From: Clostridiales bacterium
Lineage (GTDB): Bacteria; Bacillota; Clostridia; Oscillospirales; Oscillospiraceae
NCBI GenBank assembly: GCA_019420945.1
Contig: JAHZGF010000007.1
Span: forward strand, 1-21,082
Direction of reading: 5' to 3'
DNA length: 21,082 nt
Position numbers and translations under genes: made by a program. Positions 1-6,293 of the stretch are shown here, one piece after another. Each line of letters starts with the position of its first letter. Position 1 is the stretch's first letter. The notes beneath the pieces were generated by a model. The model saw nothing but the letters and a program-made list of their open reading frames with translations. It did no database searches and was not told where the DNA came from.

Positions 1-39
1 CAAATAATCGACCCGATATGGGTCGTTGTGATACGACAT
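1..39 (-). CDS. Start of an unidentified gene running off the left edge
   Basis: Thirteen codons are visible, reading MSYHNDPYRVDYL, and the frame stays open to the window edge. The start is chosen because a perfect GGAGG (51..47) sits exactly 7 nt upstream of the ATG at 39..37. The frame is also open upstream to an ATG at 210, but that ATG has no ribosome binding site and the extra residues look non-coding, so the short start is preferred. Too little protein is visible to assign a function. The ribosome binding site is the 3' arm of a long hairpin, and an intrinsic terminator lies further upstream, so expression is probably controlled at RNA level. Confidence 0.6.
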   Translation of the reverse strand, partial: MSYHNDPYRVDYL

Positions 40-46
40 TTTCTGT

Positions 47-94
47 CCTCCGTTTTTCAAGATTTGGTGGTGAAGCAAATCTCGAAAATGGAGG
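47..94 (-). promoter_or_regulatory. Hairpin that sequesters the ribosome binding site of the left-edge gene
   Basis: On the minus strand, arm 94..76 pairs with arm 66..47 around a 9-nt loop (75..67). The outer five pairs are CCTCC (94..90) with GGAGG (51..47), so the whole Shine-Dalgarno site of the gene starting at 39 is base-paired. A small internal loop follows, then 12 more pairs including one G-U. There is no T-tract after it, so it is not a terminator. A smaller perfect hairpin (110..95, GCCACG/CGTGGC) directly precedes it. The pairing is seen in the sequence; translational control is inferred. Confidence 0.6.
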
Positions 95-128
95 GCCACG
101 GCAGCGTGGCAAAAGCGCCCCAAAATGC

Positions 129-162
129 AAAAAAGCTCCCGGAGCGCAATGGCTCCGGGAGC
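129..162 (-). terminator. Intrinsic terminator
   Basis: An 11-bp perfect stem (162..152 with 145..135, GCTCCCGGAGC on both arms) closes a 6-nt loop. It is followed on the minus strand by TTTTTT (134..129). It lies 90 nt before the left-edge gene and downstream of another terminator at 344..282. It therefore either ends a short transcript that begins between the two, or acts as an attenuator in the leader of the left-edge gene. Confidence 0.85.
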
Positions 163-281
163 AGGACGCAATATTAGAATGATAGGCTGTCTGCGGCGCA
201 GGAGGGCCATACAGATCCGTACACAAGGGTCGCAAACCGGCCTTGTGGTGACCAACGGCGTAATATAGTCTCCTGCACAGC
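163..281 (-). other. Possible folded leader or small RNA between two terminators
   Basis: This 119-nt stretch has no credible open reading frame. On the minus strand a 7-bp helix can form between GCAGGAG (276..270) and CTCCTGC (204..198). It encloses a second 7-bp hairpin, CACAAGG (247..241) with CCTTGTG (228..222). The stretch is bounded upstream by a terminator and followed directly by another, which then leads into the hairpin that hides a ribosome binding site. I see no good promoter and do not recognise a known RNA family. It could be a leader aptamer, a small RNA or neutral sequence. Confidence 0.3.
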
Positions 282-344
282 AAAAAAATCACCCGCCCGC
301 ATCATCTATCGGACGCATCCGATAACCAATGATAACGGGCGGGT
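282..344 (-). terminator. Nested-hairpin intrinsic terminator after the BTAD regulator
   Basis: The outer stem ACCCGCCCG (344..336) pairs with CGGGCGGGT (299..291) and is followed by TGATTTTTTT, with the T-run at 288..282. Inside it, ATCAT/ATGAT and ATCGGA/TCCGAT stems continue the helix to a TGCG tetraloop, so the structure is one long stacked stem-loop. It directly abuts the 12-bp tandem array and ends the regulator's transcript. Confidence 0.9.
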
Positions 345-345
345 A

Positions 346-512
346 ACCTCAGCCGTGACCTGCTGGACAACCTCCTGTATGACTTTTCTGTGACCTCCGC
401 TGCAACCTACTGTGCAGCCTCCTATATGACCTCCTCCGCAACCTCTGGAGCAACCTACTGTGCAACCTCAGCAGCAACCTCCGCTACAACCTCGGGAGCA
501 ACCTCAAGTTAC
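346..512. repeat. 12-bp tandem repeat array, 14 units
   Basis: On the plus strand the units follow ACCTNNNNNGCA or a close variant. There are fourteen consecutive units: 13 of exactly 12 bp and one of 11 bp (382..392). On the minus strand the unit is roughly GGTTGCNNNNGA, and nine units on the regulator side encode a Gly-Cys tetrapeptide pattern (GCSR, GCSG, GCTV, GCGG) with a TGA in the third. The array fills the space between the regulator's stop codon (517..515) and the terminator at 344 almost exactly. No start codon with a ribosome binding site opens either strand's frame, so translation is unsupported. Confidence 0.85.
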
Positions 513-514
513 TC

Positions 515-1819
515 TCATTTTACATTCAAATACTTCTTAATAACCTCGGCATGCTCCAACGCCAGATAGGGCTTTGCTGCCGTGTAGTATGTCTGCGCCA
601 TAGAGAGATTCCCCTGAAATCCCATGGTCAGGATCGCATACATGTTCAGTTCGCTGTCCTTCGGGTCGAAGCGCAGAGCGTCAATGGCCGTCTTTTGCGC
701 CAGGATATAATCCTTGCACTCCATCTTAAGGCGGACGTATCCCTTGGTGATCTGCAGATACAGCGACTGATAGTACATGGACAACTGCATCAACCACAGT
801 TCGTGTTCACACCTCGGAAGCAGTTGTCCCTTGTACAGATTGATTGCAGTGTGGTAGAGAGAATGGCGCATATCAGGTTTTTCTTCTGTTTTCAACTGAA
901 TGCAGGCATCCTCAAAGCGGTCAAAGTCTGTATGGATATTATAGTCGGGATTGATCTGGAATGTACCGTTCTTACCGACGACCAGCTTGTCAAGGCCGAT
1001 AACAGAAAGGGTACGCCGCAGGCGGTAAACGATATTGTTGACAACCTTATACGGCGAATCGAGTTCATCGTATGGGCAGATGATCTCTGCCAGCGTGTCA
1101 ATGGAGAAATTCTTTTTGTGATTCAGAATGAGATATGCCAGGAGCAGGTAGCACTGATCCGCCTTGATATCTTCTCCGGTCAGCGTTCCCTTTGAGCCGA
1201 TGATCTCCATACCGCCAAAGAAATTGATATGGATGTCCTCCGGATTGTATTTGGATGCTTTTGTGGCGGCCAAAATGGACTGCTGTTGTTTGATCTCGTT
1301 GAGCTCCAGTACTACCGCGTAGGAAGCGATGAACAGGAAAACCGGGTCATCCGTGTAGCGGGTCGGATCATCCACAGCAATAAATCCCTGATTGATTCGC
1401 TTGGAGAATGGTGCCGCCAATAATGTAGTCACCCCATACGCCTGAAAGAAGGCTGCTTCATCCGGATAGATTTTCTCCAATCTCTGCAAATCAGAAATCA
1501 CGACTGGTTTATTGGCTCGAAGTGATTTCCTCCATCTCGGAAACTTCTCCATAGGCAGGCACTGGAGCATATCTCTCTGTGCTGGGACACCATCTTTGCA
1601 CCACTCATAGGTAATGACGCCGATCCCAAGCTCCCAGTCAGCCTCCACCACAGAGGCCCTCGATGCGCCATAAAACTCAGCCGCACCTTTCAGAAGGCCA
1701 TTGATGATGGCTTCCGAATCCTCGGTGTTCCGCAGGCTGGCCTCCAACACGCTCATCCCACGATGAAACGCGCTGCATTCAACAAGCGGGGTGGTTTCCT
1801 GAATGACTTCGTTGCTCAT
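515..1819 (-). CDS. GAF plus SARP/BTAD-type transcriptional regulator
   Basis: This is a 434-residue probable cytoplasmic regulator. Residues about 25-180 look like a GAF-type sensor (GAAEFYGASRASVVEAD, then TLLAAPFSKRINQGFIAVDDP). Residues about 205-290 look like an OmpR-like winged helix (LLLAYLILNHKKNFSIDTLA, then VNNIVYRLRRTL), and residues about 295-430 form a helical BTAD-like region. This layout resembles the SARP/BTAD activator family; the ligand and target genes cannot be read from the sequence. The start at 1819 is chosen over an upstream in-frame start at 1897 because AAAGGAGG (1834..1827) lies 7 nt before it. The longer start would also translate through a terminator hairpin. It ends in TGA directly before the tandem array. 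Confidence 0.75.
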   Translation of the reverse strand: MSNEVIQETTPLVECSAFHRGMSVLEASLRNTEDSEAIINGLLKGAAEFYGASRASVVEADWELGIGVITYEWCKDGVPAQRDMLQCLPMEKFPRWRKSLRANKPVVISDLQRLEKIYPDEAAFFQAYGVTTLLAAPFSKRINQGFIAVDDPTRYTDDPVFLFIASYAVVLELNEIKQQQSILAATKASKYNPEDIHINFFGGMEIIGSKGTLTGEDIKADQCYLLLAYLILNHKKNFSIDTLAEIICPYDELDSPYKVVNNIVYRLRRTLSVIGLDKLVVGKNGTFQINPDYNIHTDFDRFEDACIQLKTEEKPDMRHSLYHTAINLYKGQLLPRCEHELWLMQLSMYYQSLYLQITKGYVRLKMECKDYILAQKTAIDALRFDPKDSELNMYAILTMGFQGNLSMAQTYYTAAKPYLALEHAEVIKKYLNVK

Positions 1820-1841
1820 GAATACGCCTCCTTTGATTTGT

Positions 1842-1884
1842 AAAAAAGCGCAGAGACTGTCCAATGTAACTTGGACAGCCTCTG
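1842..1884 (-). terminator. Intrinsic terminator between the XRE gene and the BTAD regulator
   Basis: A 14-bp stem (1884..1871 with 1864..1851, one G-U pair) closes a 6-nt loop and is followed by CGC and TTTTTT (1847..1842). It ends 8 nt before the regulator's ribosome binding site. A second hairpin, CTGCTGTG (1902..1895) with CACAGCAG (1889..1882), shares its last three bases with the first arm of the terminator, so the two compete slightly. It could serve as the XRE terminator, as an attenuator for the regulator, or both. Confidence 0.85.
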
Positions 1885-1919
1885 CTGTGAACCGCACAGC
1901 AGGGCTGAGCGGTTATGTA

Positions 1920-2225
1920 CTATACCATTGTCTTGATGAATGCAGCAAGCGCTTCGCGTTGATCCTCCTTGAGCACCGCAACACTGTTGTCAAACTCACT
2001 CCGGGCATTCAGAGTGTTTGCCGGATCGTCCTCCGCAAAGAACTGAGCCAGCGTGATTCCACAAGCGTCACAAATCGCATTTACCGTCGGAATGGACGGT
2101 TGGTTGTTCCGCTTGAAGATATTACTGATCGTTGTCTGCGACAGCTTGGATTCCTGCGCTAATCGATAAATAGTCCATCCGCGTTCGTCCATTAACTGTC
2201 GAATTCGCTGTTGTGCATTGAACAT
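1920..2225 (-). CDS. XRE-family helix-turn-helix regulator
   Basis: This is a 101-residue protein with an N-terminal Cro/C1-type DNA-binding domain. IRQLMDERGWTIYRLAQESKLSQTTISNIF shows the classic spacing, and NNQPSIPTVNAICDACGITLAQFF completes the five-helix fold. The tail after about residue 70 is short and acidic to neutral, with no recognisable sensor domain. ATG at 2225 is preferred over the in-frame GTG at 2234 because AGGTGG lies 5 nt before the ATG. It sits between the terminator of the polysaccharide operon and its own terminator at 1884, so it is monocistronic. A possible palindromic operator lies upstream. Autoregulation or control of a neighbouring gene is inferred. Confidence 0.8.
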   Translation of the reverse strand: MFNAQQRIRQLMDERGWTIYRLAQESKLSQTTISNIFKRNNQPSIPTVNAICDACGITLAQFFAEDDPANTLNARSEFDNSVAVLKEDQREALAAFIKTMV

Positions 2226-2247
2226 TGGTACCACCTACTATGCTATT

Positions 2248-2253
2248 AGTATA
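2248..2253 (-). promoter_or_regulatory. Possible -10 box for the XRE gene
   Basis: TATACT matches five of six bases of the sigma-A -10 consensus and lies 22 nt before the XRE start codon. No convincing -35 box is visible 16-19 bp upstream, so the assignment is weak. Confidence 0.3.
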
Positions 2254-2257
2254 CACC

Positions 2258-2310
2258 TCATTTGATTGCCTTCATAGAAATCATCGGTATGGTATATGGT
2301 AATCAAATGA
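2258..2310. promoter_or_regulatory. Inverted repeat upstream of the XRE gene, possible operator
   Basis: TCATTTGATTGCC (2258-2270) is repeated in inverted orientation as GGTAATCAAATGA (2298-2310). That is 12 of 13 matching positions, with repeat starts 40 bp apart, close to four helical turns. The gene-proximal arm lies in the spacer just upstream of the possible -10 box. This arrangement suits a dimeric or looping repressor such as the XRE protein itself. The repeat is observed; the binding role is inferred. Confidence 0.4.
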
Positions 2311-2400
2311 TATGTACCCGTTATGGTGCCATGGTGCCATAGATAGGGGCACGGAGAAAGTTGTTGAGATTTTATGGATGGAATCCCATTGATGTTTATC

Positions 2401-2446
2401 AAAAAAACAAGCAAGGAATCCAAATAATCAGGACTTCCTTGCTTGT
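2401..2446 (-). terminator. Intrinsic terminator closing the polysaccharide operon
   Basis: A 12-bp stem (2446..2435 with 2418..2407) continues for three more pairs past a one-base bulge, closes a 9-nt loop, and is followed by TTTTTT (2406..2401). It lies 42 nt after the stop codon of the small zinc-ribbon gene, which supports that gene as the last one in the operon. Confidence 0.9.
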
Positions 2447-2488
2447 GAAGATAATATAGAGCAGGAAAAACGGCTATGAGATAGCAAA

Positions 2489-2683
2489 TCAATTGTTGCG
2501 TAGGGGCCAGAAAATCCCTCGTACACGATTTCTGAATTTGGCCTTCTTGTGGTTCTTCTCCAACAATGATGACTCTGTATCTTTCTCGCAATTATAGCAG
2601 ATCATACGGCCTTCTGGAACCGGGCAGCCGCAACATACGCAGGTGTCTGCTTGCCGTATATAGCGTACTTCGGTTTTCGTAAT
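2489..2683 (-). CDS. Small zinc-ribbon protein with a probable ATT start
   Basis: The frame encodes 64 residues if translation begins at ATT (2683..2681). CVCCGCPVPEGRMICYNC (residues 15-32) gives CxxC pairs about 11 residues apart, a rubredoxin-like zinc ribbon. The rest is basic (KNHKKAKFRNRVRG). An AGGAG (2695..2691) sits 7 nt upstream of the ATT. The frame has no ATG, GTG or TTG before the cysteines, and a TGA lies two codons upstream of the ATT. Similar short 'CVCCG...PEG...C..CE' proteins are, from memory, common in Clostridia and their mobile elements, usually without a known role. It follows galE by about 50 nt and precedes the operon terminator. A frameshift that broke a former ATG is the main alternative. 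Confidence 0.55.
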   Translation of the reverse strand: MTKTEVRYIRQADTCVCCGCPVPEGRMICYNCEKDTESSLLEKNHKKAKFRNRVRGIFWPLRNN

Positions 2684-2735
2684 GCATCATCTCCTGTTTT
2701 CGATCTTTCCTGCGCTAATACATAATCCTTTTTGG

Positions 2736-3749
2736 CTATATAAATCCATCGGGATTTTTCTGCTGCCAGTTCCATGCGTCACGGCACATGTCACTCAAAG
2801 TTCTTGTGGCTTGCCAGCCAAGCAACGCTTTTGCCTTTTCTGCCGAGGCGAAGCAGACCGGGATATCTCCCGCCCGGCGGCCAACGATTTGAAAAGGGAT
2901 ATGAACCCCAGTGGCGCTTTCAAATGCAGAGATCAACTCAAGGACGCTATGTCCCATACCTGTTCCCAGATTGATTACTTCCACGCCATGATGCGAAGTG
3001 CAAAACGGAAGCGCGGCTGTGTGTCCAGCGGCAATGTCCATGATATGGATGTAATCCCGGATACATGTACCATCCGGCGTATCATAATCAGCGCCAAAAA
3101 CGGATAGTTGTTTTCGCTTTCCCATAGCTACCTGCGTGATATACGGCATTAAGTTATTGGGCGTACCGTTGGGGGCCTCTCCAATAAGGCCGCTGGGATG
3201 TGCGCCCACCGGATTGAAATAGCGAAAGATGACCGCCGAAAAATCCAGAGTCGCCGCAGCATAGTCTGTAATAATCTGCTCGATCATATACTTCGTCCAT
3301 CCATATGGGCTTGCGATGTTGCCAGTGGGACAAGCTTCTGTAATCGGCAGCGTGGATGGATTGCCATAAACCGTTGCAGACGAGCTGAAAATCAAGTTTT
3401 TAACCTGATATTTGCCCATGGTTTCCAAAAGTGTGAGGGTACTGTCAAGGTTTCCTCTATAATACTTGAGCGGCTGCTGAACAGCTTCCCCCACAGCCTT
3501 ATATCCTGCAAAGTGCATGACCGCATTAATCTCATGCTGTTTGAAAATTTGTTCCAAAGCCGCAGAATTCTGAATGTCCACATTATAGGTCCTGACACTC
3601 TTTTCGGTGATTTTCCTTATCCTTTTCGGAACTTCCTGAGAACTGTTATAGAAGTTATCTGCGATGATCACATCATATCCCGACTGAAGTAGTTCAACTG
3701 CCACATGGCTGCCGATATATCCTGCTCCGCCGGTAAGTAAAACGGTCAT
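2736..3749 (-). CDS. galE: UDP-glucose 4-epimerase
   Basis: GalE interconverts UDP-glucose with UDP-galactose, and in some forms UDP-GlcNAc with UDP-GalNAc. This 337-residue protein has the usual length. It shows the NAD-binding GGAGYIGSH motif (residues 7-15), the SSSATVYG active-site segment around residue 123, and the YxxxK pair (YGWTKYMIEQ, around residue 148). RYFNPVGAHPSGLIGE is typical of GalE. Its ATG overlaps the stop of the LCP gene as ATGA, so translation is coupled. Its position in the operon suggests that it supplies UDP-Gal or UDP-GalNAc for the polysaccharide; which one cannot be decided here. Confidence 0.92.
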   Translation of the reverse strand: MTVLLTGGAGYIGSHVAVELLQSGYDVIIADNFYNSSQEVPKRIRKITEKSVRTYNVDIQNSAALEQIFKQHEINAVMHFAGYKAVGEAVQQPLKYYRGNLDSTLTLLETMGKYQVKNLIFSSSATVYGNPSTLPITEACPTGNIASPYGWTKYMIEQIITDYAAATLDFSAVIFRYFNPVGAHPSGLIGEAPNGTPNNLMPYITQVAMGKRKQLSVFGADYDTPDGTCIRDYIHIMDIAAGHTAALPFCTSHHGVEVINLGTGMGHSVLELISAFESATGVHIPFQIVGRRAGDIPVCFASAEKAKALLGWQATRTLSDMCRDAWNWQQKNPDGFI

Positions 3750-4747
3750 TCACTGCTCTCTTTCTCCGCATTGAGTGGAAGATACTCGTTCAATAGATCC
3801 TCATGGATTTTGTCCAGATCAGGGACGACCACCGACATACCTCGGATAGAAGCATAATGGTATGCATCATCTGCTGGGACACGATAACTGGAGAGCTCCG
3901 CACTTCCCATGATTGGGATGCACTTCGCCGCCAGCAGCATAATTTGAGAGTTCGTCATGTCAGTTGACAGATATGGCAATACCTCATCCAGCAGCTTCAT
4001 CAGGTCTGCCGCATTGCTCTGGCGGAACTTGGTATAGATTGCCTGCAGCACATTGCGCTGACGCTGGGTCCTGTAAAAGTCATTGTCAATCTTTCTGATA
4101 CGAGAATAAGCAAGCGCCTTTGTTCCATCCAGGTGGTAAACACCAGCCTCCGTGCCGATATTTATTGTCCTGGCTTCCTTGCTCGTCATCTCAATGTCTA
4201 CGCCGCCAAGTATGTCAATCACACTCTGGAAACCAGAGAAGTCAACCTCAAAGCACCCGTCAATAGAAACTCCAAAATTAGTATGTAATGTATCCATCAG
4301 CAGGGGGAAGCCACCGAAAACATAGGCGGCATTCAATCTGTTATCAGAATAGCCGCCGGGGATCTGAACATATAGGTCCCGCAAAAACGAGATCATCGAT
4401 ATTTGCTTTGTATCTGGGTTGATACTGCACAGGATCATGGAGTCAGAACGCTGCCGCCCCTCTCTCTCTCGTCGATCCTGACCGACTAAAAGAATATTGA
4501 GCAGGTCATCATCCAGGAATGGTTCGATCTCACTCCAATCGACTTCTTCCGGTTTGAGTTCGATGATACCTTTCGGCTCGTTGCTTGTATCGGTCTCGAA
4601 GTCTTCCTGGTCGGGAGGGATAACATCTACTGTGTCTGGTACCTTGTTGATCTTATCCAGCTTTGTTTGGACATACCAAAAAGCCGAAACGGCCAGAAGC
4701 AGAACTGTTGCTACACATACCAGTGCTACGATTTTTCTCTTTTTCAT
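3746..4747 (-). CDS. LytR-CpsA-Psr (LCP) family polymer-to-wall ligase
   Basis: LCP proteins transfer undecaprenyl-linked glycans to peptidoglycan on the outer face of the membrane. The 333-residue protein has one N-terminal membrane anchor (residues about 7-27, IVALVCVATVLLLAVSAFWYV) and an acidic linker. The LCP domain starts around residue 83 (LLNILLVGQDRRE). Family landmarks are the GRQRSDSMIL segment, SFLRDLYVQIPG, the LNAAYVFGG stretch and YSRIRKIDNDFYRTQRQRNV. Conserved Arg/Asp residues for the pyrophosphate head group are present. An AAGGTGG site precedes the ATG. In many Gram-positive capsule loci the equivalent gene (cpsA) comes first; here it lies after cpsB-C-D. Confidence 0.9.
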   Translation of the reverse strand: MKKRKIVALVCVATVLLLAVSAFWYVQTKLDKINKVPDTVDVIPPDQEDFETDTSNEPKGIIELKPEEVDWSEIEPFLDDDLLNILLVGQDRREREGRQRSDSMILCSINPDTKQISMISFLRDLYVQIPGGYSDNRLNAAYVFGGFPLLMDTLHTNFGVSIDGCFEVDFSGFQSVIDILGGVDIEMTSKEARTINIGTEAGVYHLDGTKALAYSRIRKIDNDFYRTQRQRNVLQAIYTKFRQSNAADLMKLLDEVLPYLSTDMTNSQIMLLAAKCIPIMGSAELSSYRVPADDAYHYASIRGMSVVVPDLDKIHEDLLNEYLPLNAEKESSE

Positions 4748-4814
4748 AAGCTTCTACCACCTTAGTCAGAAACTTTTCAAACAAGTATCGCTCGAATCCA
4801 ATGTTCTCTTGCGA

Positions 4815-5519
4815 TTATTGATAGCGGTTCTTGTAATACTTCTTATAATAGCCGCCATCCTTCTTCTTAATGTTGTTGCGAACTACTCCGAGAATCTTGC
4901 TTCCACTTTTCCTCAGTTGTTCTATGACCTCGATGGCCTGCCGGTAGCGGACTTGATTGTCCGAAATGACCAGGATCGTTCCATCGCATTTGGCTGCTAC
5001 GACGGCAGCATCAATGACGCTGCCAAGCGGAGGGGCATCGATCAGCACATAGTCGTAAGACTCTTTCGCCGCCTTCAAAAGCTCTTCAAAGTATTGCCCG
5101 CTCAGCAGCTCTACCGGATTGGGGGGATACTTGCCTGCAAACATGATCGACAAATTATCGTACTGCGTCTGATAAAGACATTCTTTGACAGAAGTCAGCC
5201 CTGTCAGCACCTCGCTCAGTCCCGCAGGGTTTTCCGCTGTGGTGTTACGCCCTGCCATAACCGATTTTCGCATATCCGCATCAATGACCAGCACATGCTT
5301 GTCCAATTCTGCAAGGCTCTTTGCAAGCTGCAGGGTGATAGTTGTCTTACCTTCATTCTCATTGCAGCTTGTGATCACGACAGTGCAGATATCCTGACCG
5401 CAGAACTGCAAATTAGTTCTCAATGTCTTAAATGCTTCCTGCGTGAAGAAGTCTTTCTTTCCTGGAAGCTTTAAAGTTGTTTTCACAGACGATCCGGTTT
5501 CCAAAATTGTTTTCTCCAT
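4815..5519 (-). CDS. cpsD: CpsD/CapB-type cytoplasmic tyrosine kinase
   Basis: This BY-kinase autophosphorylates on a C-terminal tyrosine cluster and works with the CpsC adaptor to control polymer length and export. The 234-residue protein contains Walker A (CNENEGKTT, ending at residue 60), Walker A' (VLVIDADMR, 76-84), Walker B (YVLIDAPP, around 157-164) and a tail with Tyr224, 225, 228, 229 and 233. EAFKTLRTNLQF near the N terminus matches the family's adaptor-contacting helix. The start lies one base after the cpsC stop (TAAAATG), with AGGAGG upstream inside cpsC. The separate adaptor and kinase fit a Firmicutes rather than a proteobacterial Wzc-type system. Confidence 0.93.
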   Translation of the reverse strand: MEKTILETGSSVKTTLKLPGKKDFFTQEAFKTLRTNLQFCGQDICTVVITSCNENEGKTTITLQLAKSLAELDKHVLVIDADMRKSVMAGRNTTAENPAGLSEVLTGLTSVKECLYQTQYDNLSIMFAGKYPPNPVELLSGQYFEELLKAAKESYDYVLIDAPPLGSVIDAAVVAAKCDGTILVISDNQVRYRQAIEVIEQLRKSGSKILGVVRNNIKKKDGGYYKKYYKNRYQ

Positions 5520-5520
5520 T

Positions 5521-6291
5521 TTATTTATCTTCTACCTCCTGCTTGGCCGAGGTCTTATACGCCGCATATGTCTTGTAATATCCGTATTTTCCCGACTTTC
5601 TGCCATCCGCATTCGGAATGTTGCCCAGAACGCTGAGGCCCAGATATCGCTCCAGATTCTCGTCATCGGTCTTAATGCGGTCATCGAGGAGGAAGATAAT
5701 CAGGAAGATCACATACATTACAACGGCAGCAACAACGCCAGCAAAAGCGAATGTGAGCATCCTCGTGCTGTTGCAAGGATCAGGATCCGTCGTTCCCAGC
5801 TCATAGAGGTTCACCTGCTGAAATCCCATGGCATCTTCAATGCGCTTTGAACCGATGGTGCAGATTCGATCCACGATACGCTTTGCCAGTTCGGGGGAAT
5901 CCGCTTTCGCAGTCACCTCGAGAATACGGGTGTCCTCTGGGTTAGAAGTAGATACGCAGTCATATAGATCCTCGTACTCCATGTCCAGATTCAAGCTGCT
6001 GATAACTTCATCCAAAACGGTATGGCTTTTTAAGAGGTAGGTGCAGTCATTGACAACCTTTAAGGCTAAGGAGAAATCAGAACTTGTGTCACTGGCAGTT
6101 GCACCATCTGCCTGACGCAGAATGTAAAGGGTCGCGGTAGAGGCATATTGCGGGACAAACGTCATACGGTTGAATACCAAAAAACCGCCACAGCAAATGC
6201 AGGCTGCAAGTATGATGGCCCATAGCCGTTGGACAAATACGCCCCACAGGTCTTTCAGTGTAACTGTTTTAAAATTTGCTTTCTGATTCAT
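5521..6291 (-). CDS. cpsC: CpsC/Wzz-type chain-length determinant and kinase adaptor
   Basis: This is a 256-residue polysaccharide co-polymerase with two membrane segments. The first is at residues about 15-37 (LWGVFVQRLWAIILAACICC) and the second at about 178-200 (FAFAGVVAAVVMYVIFLIIF). An extracytoplasmic Wzz domain lies between them. The cytoplasmic tail holds the typical DDRIKTDDENLERYLGL...LGNIP stretch that activates CpsD. Unusually, the last 21 residues add a tyrosine cluster (Tyr236, 238, 239, 242 and 245), much like the kinase's own tail. It follows cpsB with 2 nt between stop and start, so the genes form one expression unit. Confidence 0.92.
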   Translation of the reverse strand: MNQKANFKTVTLKDLWGVFVQRLWAIILAACICCGGFLVFNRMTFVPQYASTATLYILRQADGATASDTSSDFSLALKVVNDCTYLLKSHTVLDEVISSLNLDMEYEDLYDCVSTSNPEDTRILEVTAKADSPELAKRIVDRICTIGSKRIEDAMGFQQVNLYELGTTDPDPCNSTRMLTFAFAGVVAAVVMYVIFLIIFLLDDRIKTDDENLERYLGLSVLGNIPNADGRKSGKYGYYKTYAAYKTSAKQEVEDK

Positions 6292-6293
6292 GC

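Noticed and set aside
1..210. Longer in-frame start (ATG at 210) for the left-edge gene
   Set aside because: It has no ribosome binding site, would translate through a terminator and two hairpins, and the extra residues look non-coding. The start at 39 has GGAGG with 7-nt spacing.
346..512. CRISPR array
   Set aside because: Units are 12 bp with no spacers and no cas genes nearby; this is a simple tandem repeat.
426..566. Plus-strand short frame reading through the 12-bp array (about 46 codons, Thr/Ser/Ala-rich)
   Set aside because: It has no ribosome binding site and runs antisense into the end of the regulator gene; the composition only reflects the repeat.
2238..2591. Minus-strand 117-codon open frame downstream of galE
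   Set aside because: It runs through the operon terminator at 2446..2401 and overlaps the better-supported zinc-ribbon frame. It has no ribosome binding site or domain.
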